NCBI GenBank assembly: GCA_959602875.1 | Contig: CAUGVQ010000039.1 | Location: 1 to 17,193 of the forward strand | Direction of reading: 5' to 3' | DNA: 17,193 nucleotides | From: an uncultured Collinsella sp. | Lineage (GTDB): Bacteria; Actinomycetota; Coriobacteriia; Coriobacteriales; Coriobacteriaceae | Shown: positions 7,450-14,570 of the stretch, piece by piece | How positions within the stretch are numbered: position 1 is the stretch's first letter | Layout of the letters: every line of letters starts with the position of its first letter | Translations under genes and position numbers: made by a program | Notes under the pieces: generated by a model | Told to the model about the DNA's origin: nothing | The model's database searches: none | The model's input: the letters and a program-made list of their open reading frames with translations, nothing else

Positions 7450-7487
7450 TGCAAAGGGGCCGGGAGCACAGCCCCCGACCCCTAGAC
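7450..7487 (-). terminator. candidate terminator of ftsEX
   Basis: On the minus strand, GGGGTCGGG pairs with CCCGGCCCC around a loop, with one G-U wobble, and is followed by TTT. It lies about 30 bases past the ftsX stop and before rnr, the right place to end ftsEX transcription. The T tract is short. Confidence 0.55.
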
Positions 7488-7512
7488 GCAACCTGTTGGC
7501 TTGCGAGCCCTG

Positions 7513-8463
7513 CTACACCTTGAGGTAGCGGCGCATGGCGATGGCCGAACCAAAGAGGCCAATGACCACGCCCACGAGCGCGAGCGCCGCGTAGGTAACC
7601 AGATAGATGTCGAGCGGGATGGTGATGTTGAAGAGCGAGCCGAGCGCCGCCTGTGCCGTCGGCACGAGGATGTTGCGCATGAGCTCGAGCGCGCCCACCG
7701 CGAGCAGCGCACCCAGGATGGCCTGGATGACGCCCTCGGTAATGAAGGGCCCGCGGATGAAGCCGTTCGACGCACCCACGAGACGCATGATGGCGATCTC
7801 GCGGCGACGCGCGGTGATGGACAGGCGAATCGTGTTGTTGATGAAGATGAACGCGATGAAGGTGAGAAGCGCCACGAGCACCACGGCGGCGATGCGGATG
7901 TAGCCCGTCACCTCAAAGAGCACGCTGACCTCCTCCTGGCCCCAGATCACACCGGCATCCACATCGGCATCGACGTCGTCGACCTCGGGATCGTCGTCAT
8001 CGACGATCTTGCGGAAGAGCTCGTCGTTCTTGATGCGCTCGGCGGTATCCGCCACCTGCGAGGAGTCCTCCATCTGGATGACAAACGAGCGCGGCAGCGG
8101 GTTCTCGCCATCGAGCGCGCTGATGGTGGCCTCGGCGTGGTCGGACATGGTCGAGCGGTAATCCTCGAGCGCGTCCTCCTTGGTCTTGAAGTCAATGTGG
8201 GCAACGTTGTCCCACGTCTCGAGCTCGTCACGGAAGGCCTGGATGTCCTCGTCAGAAGCCTCGTCGGACACGAAAGCGGTGATGGTGACCGTCTGCTCGA
8301 TGTCGCCGATGACCGACGTGATCATCGCGGAGCCGATGATGAAGAGGCCGATGATGAAAAGCGACAGGAAGATCGTGAAGACCGCACCGAGCGAAGAGGT
8401 CCAGTTGCGGAAGAAATGGCTCCCCGCCTCGCGCAGGGAATAGCCGAGATTGCTAGGCGCCAT
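7513..8463 (-). CDS. ftsX: cell-division ABC transporter permease FtsX
   Basis: A 316-residue membrane protein, normal for FtsX. With FtsE it couples ATP hydrolysis at the divisome to activation of peptidoglycan hydrolases. Four membrane helices fall at about 25-50, 190-210, 240-262 and 285-308. A large extracellular loop of about 140 residues lies between the first and second, and the conserved cytoplasmic ARRREIAIMRLVGAS segment is present at about 218-232. The loop ends with a very acidic run at about 154-170 (DDDDPEVDDVDADVD) just before helix 2; I do not recall this as general in FtsX. The ATG at 8463 overlaps the 3' end of ftsE by 11 bases, with GGGAGG 11 bases upstream, so the two subunits are translationally coupled. 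Confidence 0.95.
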   Translation of the reverse strand: MAPSNLGYSLREAGSHFFRNWTSSLGAVFTIFLSLFIIGLFIIGSAMITSVIGDIEQTVTITAFVSDEASDEDIQAFRDELETWDNVAHIDFKTKEDALEDYRSTMSDHAEATISALDGENPLPRSFVIQMEDSSQVADTAERIKNDELFRKIVDDDDPEVDDVDADVDAGVIWGQEEVSVLFEVTGYIRIAAVVLVALLTFIAFIFINNTIRLSITARRREIAIMRLVGASNGFIRGPFITEGVIQAILGALLAVGALELMRNILVPTAQAALGSLFNITIPLDIYLVTYAALALVGVVIGLFGSAIAMRRYLKV

Positions 8464-9604
8464 AGTTGCCGTAGCCTCCCCTCTCTTGGTCGCGGACCAC
8501 GTGGCCCGCCTCGAGCGAAATGACGCGGCGGCGCATGGAGTCGACCATCTCGCGGTCGTGCGTCGCCACGATGACCGTGGTGCCCGTGCGGTTGATGCGC
8601 TCGAGCAGCTTCATGATGCCGAGCGAGATCGCCGGGTCGAGGTTACCGGTGGGCTCGTCGCAGATGAGCAGCGGCGGGCGGTTGACCATGGCGCGAGCCA
8701 CGGAGACGCGCTGCTGCTCGCCGCCGGAGAGCTGGTCGGGCATGGAGTCCATCTGGTCGGCGAGGCCCACGAGGCGAAGCACCTCGGGAACCTGCGTGCG
8801 GATGACGCCGCGCGGCTTGCCGATGCACTGCAGCACGAAGGCGACGTTCTCGTAGACCGTCTTGCCAGGCAGCAGCTTGAAGTCCTGGAACACCGTGCCG
8901 ATCTGGCGACGGAAGAACGGGACCTTGCGGTTCTTCAGGCGCATGAGGTCCTGACCCGCCACGAGCACGCGGCCCGAGGTAGGCTTGACGTCGCGCGTCA
9001 TGGTGCGCAGAAGGGTCGTCTTACCGGAGCCGGAGTGACCGACGAGGAAGACGAACTCGCCCGGGTAGATCTCGATGTTGACGTCGTCGAGCGCGGGCTT
9101 GTTGGGCTGCGCGGGGTAGACCTTGGTGACGTGCTCAAAGAGGATCACGGGCTCGACGCCGGCCTCGCGCGCCTGCTTGCGCGCAGACTCCACCGGCGCA
9201 AAGACCGTGGTGAAGTTGGGGTCGTCGAGGGCCTCGTTGAGGTCGGCGATCTCCTCGGCCTGGTCGGGCGTAATCTCGGGCTCGCGCTCGGCCGTCACCT
9301 CGGGGATGGCGGACATCTCGGGCACGTTCAGCGCAGCGGGAATGCTCACACCGGCGCTGGCGAGAAAAGCTCCCGTGTCATCCGGGCTCGGCGCAGCGGC
9401 GCTGCCGACCATGGAGTTAACCACGGGTTGAGCGGAAAAGCCGGAATCGGCCGCATCTGCGGGCGCGGGCGCCGCCCCGGCGGCAGGGTCCGCCACGGCG
9501 TCGGAGTCGGTTGAAAGTGCGAAGTGCGAAGCTGCGACGGGTTCCGCTGACGGCGTGCTGACCTCGTCCTGCCCCTCTTCGGGTTTGCGGAAGTGGTTGG
9601 CCAC
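8453..9604 (-). CDS. ftsE: cell-division ATP-binding protein FtsE with a long N-terminal extension
   Basis: A 383-residue protein. The ABC ATPase domain begins near residue 152 (PVILFEHVTKVYP). Walker A is GHSGSGKT (189-196), the Q-loop glutamine is Q240, the signature LSGGEQQR is at 292-299, Walker B LLICDEPTGNLD is at 312-323 and the H-loop histidine is H349. All key residues are intact. Typical FtsE is about 220-230 residues; here about 150 residues precede it. They comprise an Ala/Pro/Ser-rich, disordered-looking part (about 12-100) and an acidic, helix-prone part (about 102-148). The start is GTG at 9604 with AAGGAG 5 bases upstream and an extended -10 promoter about 45 bases before it. 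This supports the long form as real. It overlaps ftsX by 11 bases. Confidence 0.93.
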   Translation of the reverse strand: MANHFRKPEEGQDEVSTPSAEPVAASHFALSTDSDAVADPAAGAAPAPADAADSGFSAQPVVNSMVGSAAAPSPDDTGAFLASAGVSIPAALNVPEMSAIPEVTAEREPEITPDQAEEIADLNEALDDPNFTTVFAPVESARKQAREAGVEPVILFEHVTKVYPAQPNKPALDDVNIEIYPGEFVFLVGHSGSGKTTLLRTMTRDVKPTSGRVLVAGQDLMRLKNRKVPFFRRQIGTVFQDFKLLPGKTVYENVAFVLQCIGKPRGVIRTQVPEVLRLVGLADQMDSMPDQLSGGEQQRVSVARAMVNRPPLLICDEPTGNLDPAISLGIMKLLERINRTGTTVIVATHDREMVDSMRRRVISLEAGHVVRDQERGGYGNYGA

Positions 9605-9646
9605 AAGCGCTCCTTCAAGTCGTGCGTTTGAATTACAGACGGGACT

Positions 9647-9655
9647 ATTTTACCA
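9647..9655 (-). promoter_or_regulatory. extended -10 promoter of ftsEX
   Basis: On the minus strand TGG-TAAAAT (9647-9655) fits an extended -10 element, about 42 bases before the ftsE GTG. No clear -35 hexamer is seen, which extended -10 promoters tolerate. Confidence 0.5.
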
Positions 9656-9752
9656 GCGCGTTAGCGCCTGCACACAAGCGGCACAGACCGCATGGCGGCA
9701 GCGGAGCCGAATAAACGGGATTTGACTCCGTCCGAGACACGCTCACCGTGAA

Positions 9753-9946
9753 ATTGTGTATACCGAGACAGAGAATTGTGTGTACTGAAACAGATTGCGT
9801 ATACCGAAACTTGGGCATTTCATCGAGCCGATTCCAACGTCACCATCTCTACCTGCGACTTTGCTATCTCACATGTTGCACTCCCAAAGTTTGGCCATAC
9901 ACAATTTGGGCGAGACAGTCGGGTGGACAGTTTCGGTATACACAAT
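9753..9946. repeat. five short repeats, three direct and two inverted, flanking a unique core
   Basis: The unit is ATTGTGTATACCGAAACT. Direct copies lie at 9753-9771 (ends GAGACAG), 9775-9793 (TGTACTGAAACAG variant) and 9794-9812. Inverted copies lie at 9888-9905 (one variant, TGG for ACC) and 9929-9946, the latter being an exact reverse complement of the 18-base unit. Between them is a roughly 75-bp stretch (9813-9887) with no obvious gene. Each unit contains a GTATAC-type palindromic core. An open frame runs through here, but the repeats explain the sequence better than a protein does. Confidence 0.8.
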
Positions 9947-9997
9947 CTCAGCGAGGGTGGCTAGCGGGCAGACGAACAAGACGAACACCTGCAAACA

Positions 9998-10043
9998 GGC
10001 ACCTGCGCCGGCGAGGCGACCGTGCCACGCCGGCGCAGGTGCC
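9998..10043 (-). terminator. strong hairpin, probable terminator of the transketolase genes
   Basis: A perfect 16-bp GC-rich inverted repeat (9998-10013 and 10028-10043, arms GGCACCTGCGCCGGCG and its complement) encloses a 14-base loop. It lies about 70 bases past the stop of the transketolase C-terminal gene. On the minus strand it is followed by TGTTTGC, a poor T tract, so termination is likely but not certain. Confidence 0.55.
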
Positions 10044-10114
10044 GGAGATACTGTTTATTGGGCAACATACCAACTCCAGGGCTGACGCCCCGGGAGGTCG
10101 AGAACCTGCCGCGC

Positions 10115-11041
10115 CTACTTGCCCAGGAGCTCACGCACGCGGGCGGCAATTGCCGCGGCGTCGAGACCGTAGTAAGAAAGAAGCTCGGTGGCGGTGCCCG
10201 ACTGGCCAAAGCCCGTCATGCCCATACGGGTGACCGGCACAGGGCACTTCTCAGAAAGAAGCTCGGCCACGGCGGAGCCCATGCCGCCATAGACGCTGTG
10301 CTCCTCTACCGTGAGAACGCGCCCGCACTTTGAGGCGGAGGCGACGATGGTCTCCTCATCGAGCGGACGGATGCTCATGACGTCGACGACCTCGGCGTTG
10401 ACGCCCTCGACGGCAAGCTCTTCGGCCGCCTTCAGGGCGTGCGCAACCTCAACGCCACACGCCATGATGGCGATGTCGGCGCCCTCGCGCACCACGTTGG
10501 CAAAGGCCACGTCGCAGGTGAAGCCATCCTCGTAAATCTCGGGCAGGGGCTCGCGGCCCAGACGCACGTAGAAGGGGCCGGGCGTTGCAGCGGCGACGCG
10601 GATCGCCGCGCAGGCACTCGCATAGTCGGCCGGTACGAGCACGCGCATGCCGGGAAGCACGCGCATGAGCGCGATATCCTCGAGCGCCTGATGGGTGGCG
10701 CCGTCGGGGCCAACGGTGATGCCGGCATGCGTGGGGCAGATCTTAACGTCGAGGTCAGAGTCGCAGACGGTGTTGCGAATCTGCTCCCAGCAGCGGCCCG
10801 TACCAAAGACGGCAAACGAGCCGGTGAAGACCGTGCGGCCGGTGAGAGCCAAGCCGGACGCCACACCGATCATGTTCTGCTCGGCGATGCCCACATCGAC
10901 GAGCCGGTCGGGGTACGCCTTGCCAAAGGCGCCGGTGGTGGTGGAGCCGCAGAGGTCCGCGTCCACGGCCATGATGTCCTTGCCCTCGTCAACAAGCTTG
11001 ATAAGCGTCTCGCCAAAAGCGGCGCGGGTTGCCTTAGCCAT
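10115..11041 (-). CDS. transketolase, C-terminal subunit
   Basis: A 308-residue protein equal to the pyrimidine-binding and C-terminal domains of transketolase, the thiamine-diphosphate enzyme that moves two-carbon units between sugar phosphates in the non-oxidative pentose phosphate pathway. The catalytic glutamate is E54 in DVGIAEQNMIGVASGLA. Other hallmarks are FAVFGTGRCWEQIRN, the THAGITVGPDGATHQALEDIALMR segment and the C-terminal VEEHSVYGGMGSAVAE. The N-terminal half is encoded by the gene just upstream, and the two chains should form one enzyme. Only 3 bases separate that stop from this ATG (11041). The ribosome site AAGGAGG lies inside the end of the upstream gene. DXP synthase is related, but the split form and sequence fit transketolase better. 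Confidence 0.93.
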   Translation of the reverse strand: MAKATRAAFGETLIKLVDEGKDIMAVDADLCGSTTTGAFGKAYPDRLVDVGIAEQNMIGVASGLALTGRTVFTGSFAVFGTGRCWEQIRNTVCDSDLDVKICPTHAGITVGPDGATHQALEDIALMRVLPGMRVLVPADYASACAAIRVAAATPGPFYVRLGREPLPEIYEDGFTCDVAFANVVREGADIAIMACGVEVAHALKAAEELAVEGVNAEVVDVMSIRPLDEETIVASASKCGRVLTVEEHSVYGGMGSAVAELLSEKCPVPVTRMGMTGFGQSGTATELLSYYGLDAAAIAARVRELLGK

Positions 11042-11044
11042 GTC

Positions 11045-11944
11045 TTAGGCCTCCTTCTGCGCTGCGAGGAGCGCCTCGTACGCGGCATCGATCTCGGCGA
11101 GGGCGACCTCGGTCTGCTCAGGCGAGGGGGCGTTGCCGTGCCAACTCACCTGGTCCTCCATGAATGAGACGCCCTTGCCCTTGATGGTGGTGGCGACGAT
11201 GCACGCCGGCTTGCCCTCGCAGGCAACCGCGGCCTCGAGCGCTGCGCGCACGCTCGCGATATCGTGTCCGTCGGCCTCAAACGTCTCCCAGCCAAAGGCG
11301 CGGAACTTGTCCGCCACGGGCTCAATGTTGTTGACGTCGGTCACATGGCCGTCGATCTGCAAGTTGTTGAGGTCGACGATGGCGACGAGGTTGTCGAGCT
11401 CCTGGTTGCCCGCAAACATCGCGGCCTCCCAGTTCTCGCCCTCCTGCATCTCGCCGTCGCCAAGGAGCACAAAAACGCGGCGCGGCTCGGAGCCGTCACG
11501 CTTGGCATCGAGCTTGAAGCCGAGCGCGATACCAGAGCCAATTGAAAGACCCTGGCCGAGCGAACCCGTGCAGACCTCAACGCCCGGGCAGGCGTGACGG
11601 TCGGGGTGACCCTGCAGGCGGCTGTCCACCTGGCGAAGCGTCAGGATCTCGTCATGCGGAATGTAGCCGAGCTGGACGAGGAGCGCGTAGAGCGCGGGCG
11701 CCGCGTGGCCCTTGGAGAGGATGAAGCGGTCGCGCTCGGGGTTTTCGGGGTCGGCAGGGTCCATACCGAAGAGGCCGGAGTAAAAGAGCGTCGCCATGAT
11801 GTCGGTCGCCGAGAGCGAGCCGCCCGGATGCCCGGAGCCCGCAGCCCCCAGCATCTCGATAATGTCGTGCCGCATGCGGTTGGCGATGAGCGCAATCTCC
11901 TCGTCGCTCCGCGCGCTGGCCTGTCTCAGTGCATTTGTTGCCAT
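11045..11944 (-). CDS. transketolase, N-terminal subunit
   Basis: A 299-residue protein equal to the thiamine-diphosphate (PP) domain of transketolase. GAAGSGHPGGSLSATDI (about 34-50) and FILSKGHAAPALYALL (74-89) are classical. The cofactor and magnesium motif is GDGEMQEGENWEAA (from 162) through DLNNLQIDG (191-199). HGNAP near the C-terminus matches transketolase ends. The frame extends to 11983, but I choose the ATG at 11944 (MATNALRQ): GAGAGGG lies about 7 bases upstream, whereas it would be too close to the ATG at 11950. It is the first gene of a two-gene operon with the C-terminal subunit. An extended -10 promoter and an operator-like palindrome lie upstream. Confidence 0.94.
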   Translation of the reverse strand: MATNALRQASARSDEEIALIANRMRHDIIEMLGAAGSGHPGGSLSATDIMATLFYSGLFGMDPADPENPERDRFILSKGHAAPALYALLVQLGYIPHDEILTLRQVDSRLQGHPDRHACPGVEVCTGSLGQGLSIGSGIALGFKLDAKRDGSEPRRVFVLLGDGEMQEGENWEAAMFAGNQELDNLVAIVDLNNLQIDGHVTDVNNIEPVADKFRAFGWETFEADGHDIASVRAALEAAVACEGKPACIVATTIKGKGVSFMEDQVSWHGNAPSPEQTEVALAEIDAAYEALLAAQKEA

Positions 11945-11986
11945 GAACATCCCTCTCTGGGTTAGGTCTGGGGCAAAAGCCAACTC

Positions 11987-11995
11987 ATCATAGCA
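11987..11995 (-). promoter_or_regulatory. extended -10 promoter of the transketolase operon
   Basis: TGC-TATGAT on the minus strand (11987-11995) is a good extended -10, about 43 bases before the chosen ATG. The -35 position would fall on the palindrome at 12008-12020; its hexamer is poor. Confidence 0.5.
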
Positions 11996-12007
11996 GCTCA
12001 GACGCCA

Positions 12008-12020
12008 TGTTTAGTAAACA
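12008..12020. promoter_or_regulatory. operator-like palindrome TGTTTAGTAAACA
   Basis: A perfect 13-bp inverted repeat (TGTTTA-G-TAAACA) overlaps the expected -35 region of the transketolase promoter. That is where a repressor would act. Which regulator binds is not visible from the sequence. Confidence 0.45.
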
Positions 12021-12245
12021 CATCCCATGTCGACCAACATTTAATGGTCGCAGCGCGCGATATAACGTTTCATCATGCGTGGTGCGCGAGCGGCGCGTGA
12101 GGCGCGTTCACAGAACCGTCACGACAACTGTTTGCCGGTGACCCCCCCCCCCGCACTCGCCGAATTATCCGATGGACCGTTGCATGGCTTCTATCGCGCT
12201 GGGTAGGAACTGGATAAGGTTACGTTGCGACTGTAGGGAGGCACC
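12021..12245. other. divergent intergenic region with an inverted repeat and a C11 tract
   Basis: Between the transketolase promoter and the plus-strand membrane protein there is an inverted repeat CGACCA-N8-TGGTCG (12031-12050), a possible plus-strand TATAAC (12060-12065), and 11 consecutive C residues (12142-12152). A weak TTGCAT/TAGGAA promoter pair (12180-12209) might serve the plus-strand gene. No open frame here looks real. Confidence 0.5.
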
Positions 12246-12641
12246 ATGAAACTCCCGACCTCACTTAAACGCGCCGCTCAGGCCGTTACCATTGCGCTTT
12301 CTTGGGGGTACGTCTGCCTTGCTGTGCCCTATGCCACCGAGCCGGTGGCGGTACGGTGGACCGTCTGGTACTTCCATCCACCAAACGAGGCGTACAGCCT
12401 CGGGGCGATTCTAGCCACAAATCTCCTCGGCGCCGCGCTCGCCCTCGTCCTCGCCGTCCTGGTGGTCAGCCGGCTCCCGGAGCGTGCTCGCCAAGTGGTC
12501 GGTGCGGTAATTGCCGTTCTATCGGCCGCCCTATGCGTGTTCTACGTTGCTTCCGACATGTTGCTCGGCCGGATGTGCACGCTGGCATTTGGTATCGTCC
12601 TCGGCCTCTTAGCGGTGTACTGGACGCGCACCAAACGATAG
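12246..12641 (+). CDS. small four-helix membrane protein, unrecognised
   Basis: A 131-residue hydrophobic protein with four predicted membrane helices: about 12-30 (VTIALSWGYVCLAVPYA), 51-75 (SLGAILATNLLGAALALVLAVLVV), 84-106 and 108-126. It has a basic first segment (KLPTSLKRAA) and a basic end (RTKR), consistent with both ends in the cytoplasm. No charged active-site pattern or known transporter motif is seen. The start is well supported by GGGAGG 6 bases before the ATG. It is one of only a few plus-strand genes here and converges on another small membrane protein gene. I do not recognise the family. Confidence 0.75.
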   Translation: MKLPTSLKRAAQAVTIALSWGYVCLAVPYATEPVAVRWTVWYFHPPNEAYSLGAILATNLLGAALALVLAVLVVSRLPERARQVVGAVIAVLSAALCVFYVASDMLLGRMCTLAFGIVLGLLAVYWTRTKR

Positions 12642-12725
12642 AGGAGCGCTCGGGACAGCAGCGCATGGGGCGCGCTCGCTGAGCCGCCACAGCAACCGGC
12701 TCGACTTACCTTATGCGGCCTCAGC

Positions 12726-12920
12726 CTACGACTCGCGACGAAGCAACGATCCGACAACGACCACCAGCGCGGTAACAACAACCGCACCGATTAGCCATGC
12801 AATAGCGCGCGAAATCGTTGGGCCGTTTGGGGCAAAGAGCATCGCCGCTACTTCCCCACCGATCAGCCCGCAGACAATCGCGACCACGTCAAACACCTTA
12901 AAACGCTTTTCCTTCTCCAT
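12726..12920 (-). CDS. small two-helix membrane protein, unrecognised
   Basis: A 64-residue protein with a charged start (MEKEKRFK) and two membrane helices, about 9-31 (VFDVVAIVCGLIGGEVAAMLF) and 38-60 (SRAIAWLIGAVVVTALVVVVGSLL), ending in RRES. I chose the ATG at 12920, which has GGAGC 4-5 bases upstream. The longer frame to 13280 is a shadow of the lipoprotein gene. It lies 73 bp downstream of the lipoprotein gene on the same strand and may be read with it. The gap contains a possible TATATT (minus strand) that could give it its own promoter. The family is unknown. Confidence 0.65.
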   Translation of the reverse strand: MEKEKRFKVFDVVAIVCGLIGGEVAAMLFAPNGPTISRAIAWLIGAVVVTALVVVVGSLLRRES

Positions 12921-12993
12921 GGCAGCTCCAATATACGTCCCGAGGTTTCCCCTTAACCGCGGTACCCCCCCTTTTTCAAGACCTTGCCTTCTT

Positions 12994-14376
12994 TTAAGCA
13001 TCATCCGCGGGACCGATGGCATACAGCCATCGCTCGCCGTGGGGCCCACCCACAAAGTAGAGCATGCCGTCTGCCGCAAGAAGCTGCTGCTCCCACACGT
13101 CGCGGTCGCGCCCCTCGGTGTCGAACACGAGCTCGGGCTCGCCGGGGATACCGCCCTCGAGCACCGCGCCGTATATGCCGGCACGGCCCAAGTAGTACAT
13201 GCTCTTCCCCACAAGCACGGGCGTTGACTCGATTTCCGGCGCATCGTGACGCTCCAGCACCTCAAGCGTCTCAGCATCAAAGACTACACACTCCCCCGCT
13301 GACGGGTTGTAATCCCCATCGAAGCGCTTCGCGTCTTCATCCTGGGTTGCCGCGTTCACGATCACGTGTCCGTCAGCTAGAAGCGGTCGCGCGCCCGAGG
13401 GAATACGTTTGGCGGGATCCGTGCAGGCATCTTCCGCGCTCGCTGCCACAAGCGCACCGTTCTCCACGTCCACCTTATAGAGCGTGCCGAGCTTGGATTG
13501 GAAGCAACACGGCAACCCTCCCCCATCGCTCATGGTAAGGCCCATGTAGATAGGGCTGTCCGTCTCGAGCAAATCGAGCGTCTCACCCGTCTGCATGCTC
13601 AGCAGACCGAGGCCGGAACCGTCCGGCATCGGCAGAAGCAGGCCTGCATCCGCCGCCACGGGATACCCGATACCGCCCGCGGTGTCCAAGCGGCCCTCGA
13701 GCTGGCGGGTCCAGCGCACCGCACCCGTAGACGCGTCGACGCACACCACGGTCGAGACATCACCAAGCTGATAGCTGGAATAACCCACCACCGCCGCATC
13801 ATTTGTCAATGCGATATCAGTGCATACCCACGCGCCGGGCAGGTTGCCCGTTGAACCCTCTGGGGATACCGGGCACGCCAAGGTTGACCACCGAAACTCT
13901 TCAACGGCGAGGTCTATAGAGATGAAATAGCCCGCAGAGGTCGCTGCATAGGCCACGTCATCTGCAACGGCGATACTCATGATGTCATCTGCAGCATCGT
14001 CATCATTGCCGGAGATCAGCTCATAGCGCGCAAGCACCTCGCCCGCCGCGCGATCGAAATGCAAGAGCAGAGAACCCGCTCCCACCAGCGCTCCATCGTT
14101 CCAAGCAACGAGATTGCTCGTTTTCTGCGTGTAATAGCGCTCCATCTGCGCAAGCGGTTCCTGGTAAGTTGCGCCCTCCGCCCCGGCCTCGACGAGCAGC
14201 AGGGCGTTCCACGCAAGGGATGCGGCACCAGGGCTTTCCATTCGCTCAGAACCTTGCGAGTCAGTCGAAGCACCCGCGCTTGAACCGGGCGCCTTGTCAT
14301 CGGCGCAGCCCATAAGCAACGAAAGCGCACCAAAGCCAGCACCCATCACCGTGACACGACGCGTCAGATTCCTCAT
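12994..14376 (-). CDS. lipoprotein with PQQ-like beta-propeller
   Basis: A 460-residue secreted, lipid-anchored protein. Residues 1-24 form a lipoprotein signal: RNLTRR, a hydrophobic core, and the lipobox LLMG-C with Cys24. A Ser/Gly/Asp-rich linker follows. The rest is a beta-propeller of the PQQ-like/outer-membrane-assembly (BamB-like) type with repeated strands such as VVCVDASTGAVRWTRQL, LGLLSMQTGETLDLLET, LYKVDVENGALVAAS and CVVFDAETLEVLERHD. Such domains usually bind partners; some bind PQQ, but no cofactor site is evident. Two adjacent cysteines occur in GGGLPCCFQSK. It is probably exposed on the outer face of the membrane. The start ATG at 14376 has a modest ribosome site and an extended -10 upstream. 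The partner is unknown. Confidence 0.85.
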   Translation of the reverse strand: MRNLTRRVTVMGAGFGALSLLMGCADDKAPGSSAGASTDSQGSERMESPGAASLAWNALLLVEAGAEGATYQEPLAQMERYYTQKTSNLVAWNDGALVGAGSLLLHFDRAAGEVLARYELISGNDDDAADDIMSIAVADDVAYAATSAGYFISIDLAVEEFRWSTLACPVSPEGSTGNLPGAWVCTDIALTNDAAVVGYSSYQLGDVSTVVCVDASTGAVRWTRQLEGRLDTAGGIGYPVAADAGLLLPMPDGSGLGLLSMQTGETLDLLETDSPIYMGLTMSDGGGLPCCFQSKLGTLYKVDVENGALVAASAEDACTDPAKRIPSGARPLLADGHVIVNAATQDEDAKRFDGDYNPSAGECVVFDAETLEVLERHDAPEIESTPVLVGKSMYYLGRAGIYGAVLEGGIPGEPELVFDTEGRDRDVWEQQLLAADGMLYFVGGPHGERWLYAIGPADDA

Positions 14377-14410
14377 AGCGCATCACCCGCTTCAAGCAAG
14401 AGAGGGCAAC

Positions 14411-14419
14411 TTTATAACA
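14411..14419 (-). promoter_or_regulatory. extended -10 candidate for the lipoprotein gene
   Basis: TGT-TATAAA on the minus strand (14411-14419) lies about 35 bases before the ATG. No good -35 is seen. The rest of the gap to the YitT gene (to 14570) shows nothing else I can support. Confidence 0.4.
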
Positions 14420-14570
14420 GTGTACCCGCGCAACCCCCGGGAAACACAGGACAAGCGGCCCGCAACGGGAAAAACAAGTAGAACGAAAGCGGCCCCGAAC
14501 GGACAAATCGTATTCAGATGCTCTGAGCCACCCTAAACAGCTCGCGATATGGGACCGGACAACGATTAAT

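Noticed and set aside
7501..9514. Two long plus-strand open frames opposite ftsX and ftsE
   Set aside because: They are His/Asp/Arg-rich mirror products of the real genes, with no ribosome sites.
9748..10233. An open frame of 161 residues across the ftsE upstream region
   Set aside because: It consists of the direct and inverted repeats, then runs into the hairpin and antisense transketolase. It has no ribosome site.
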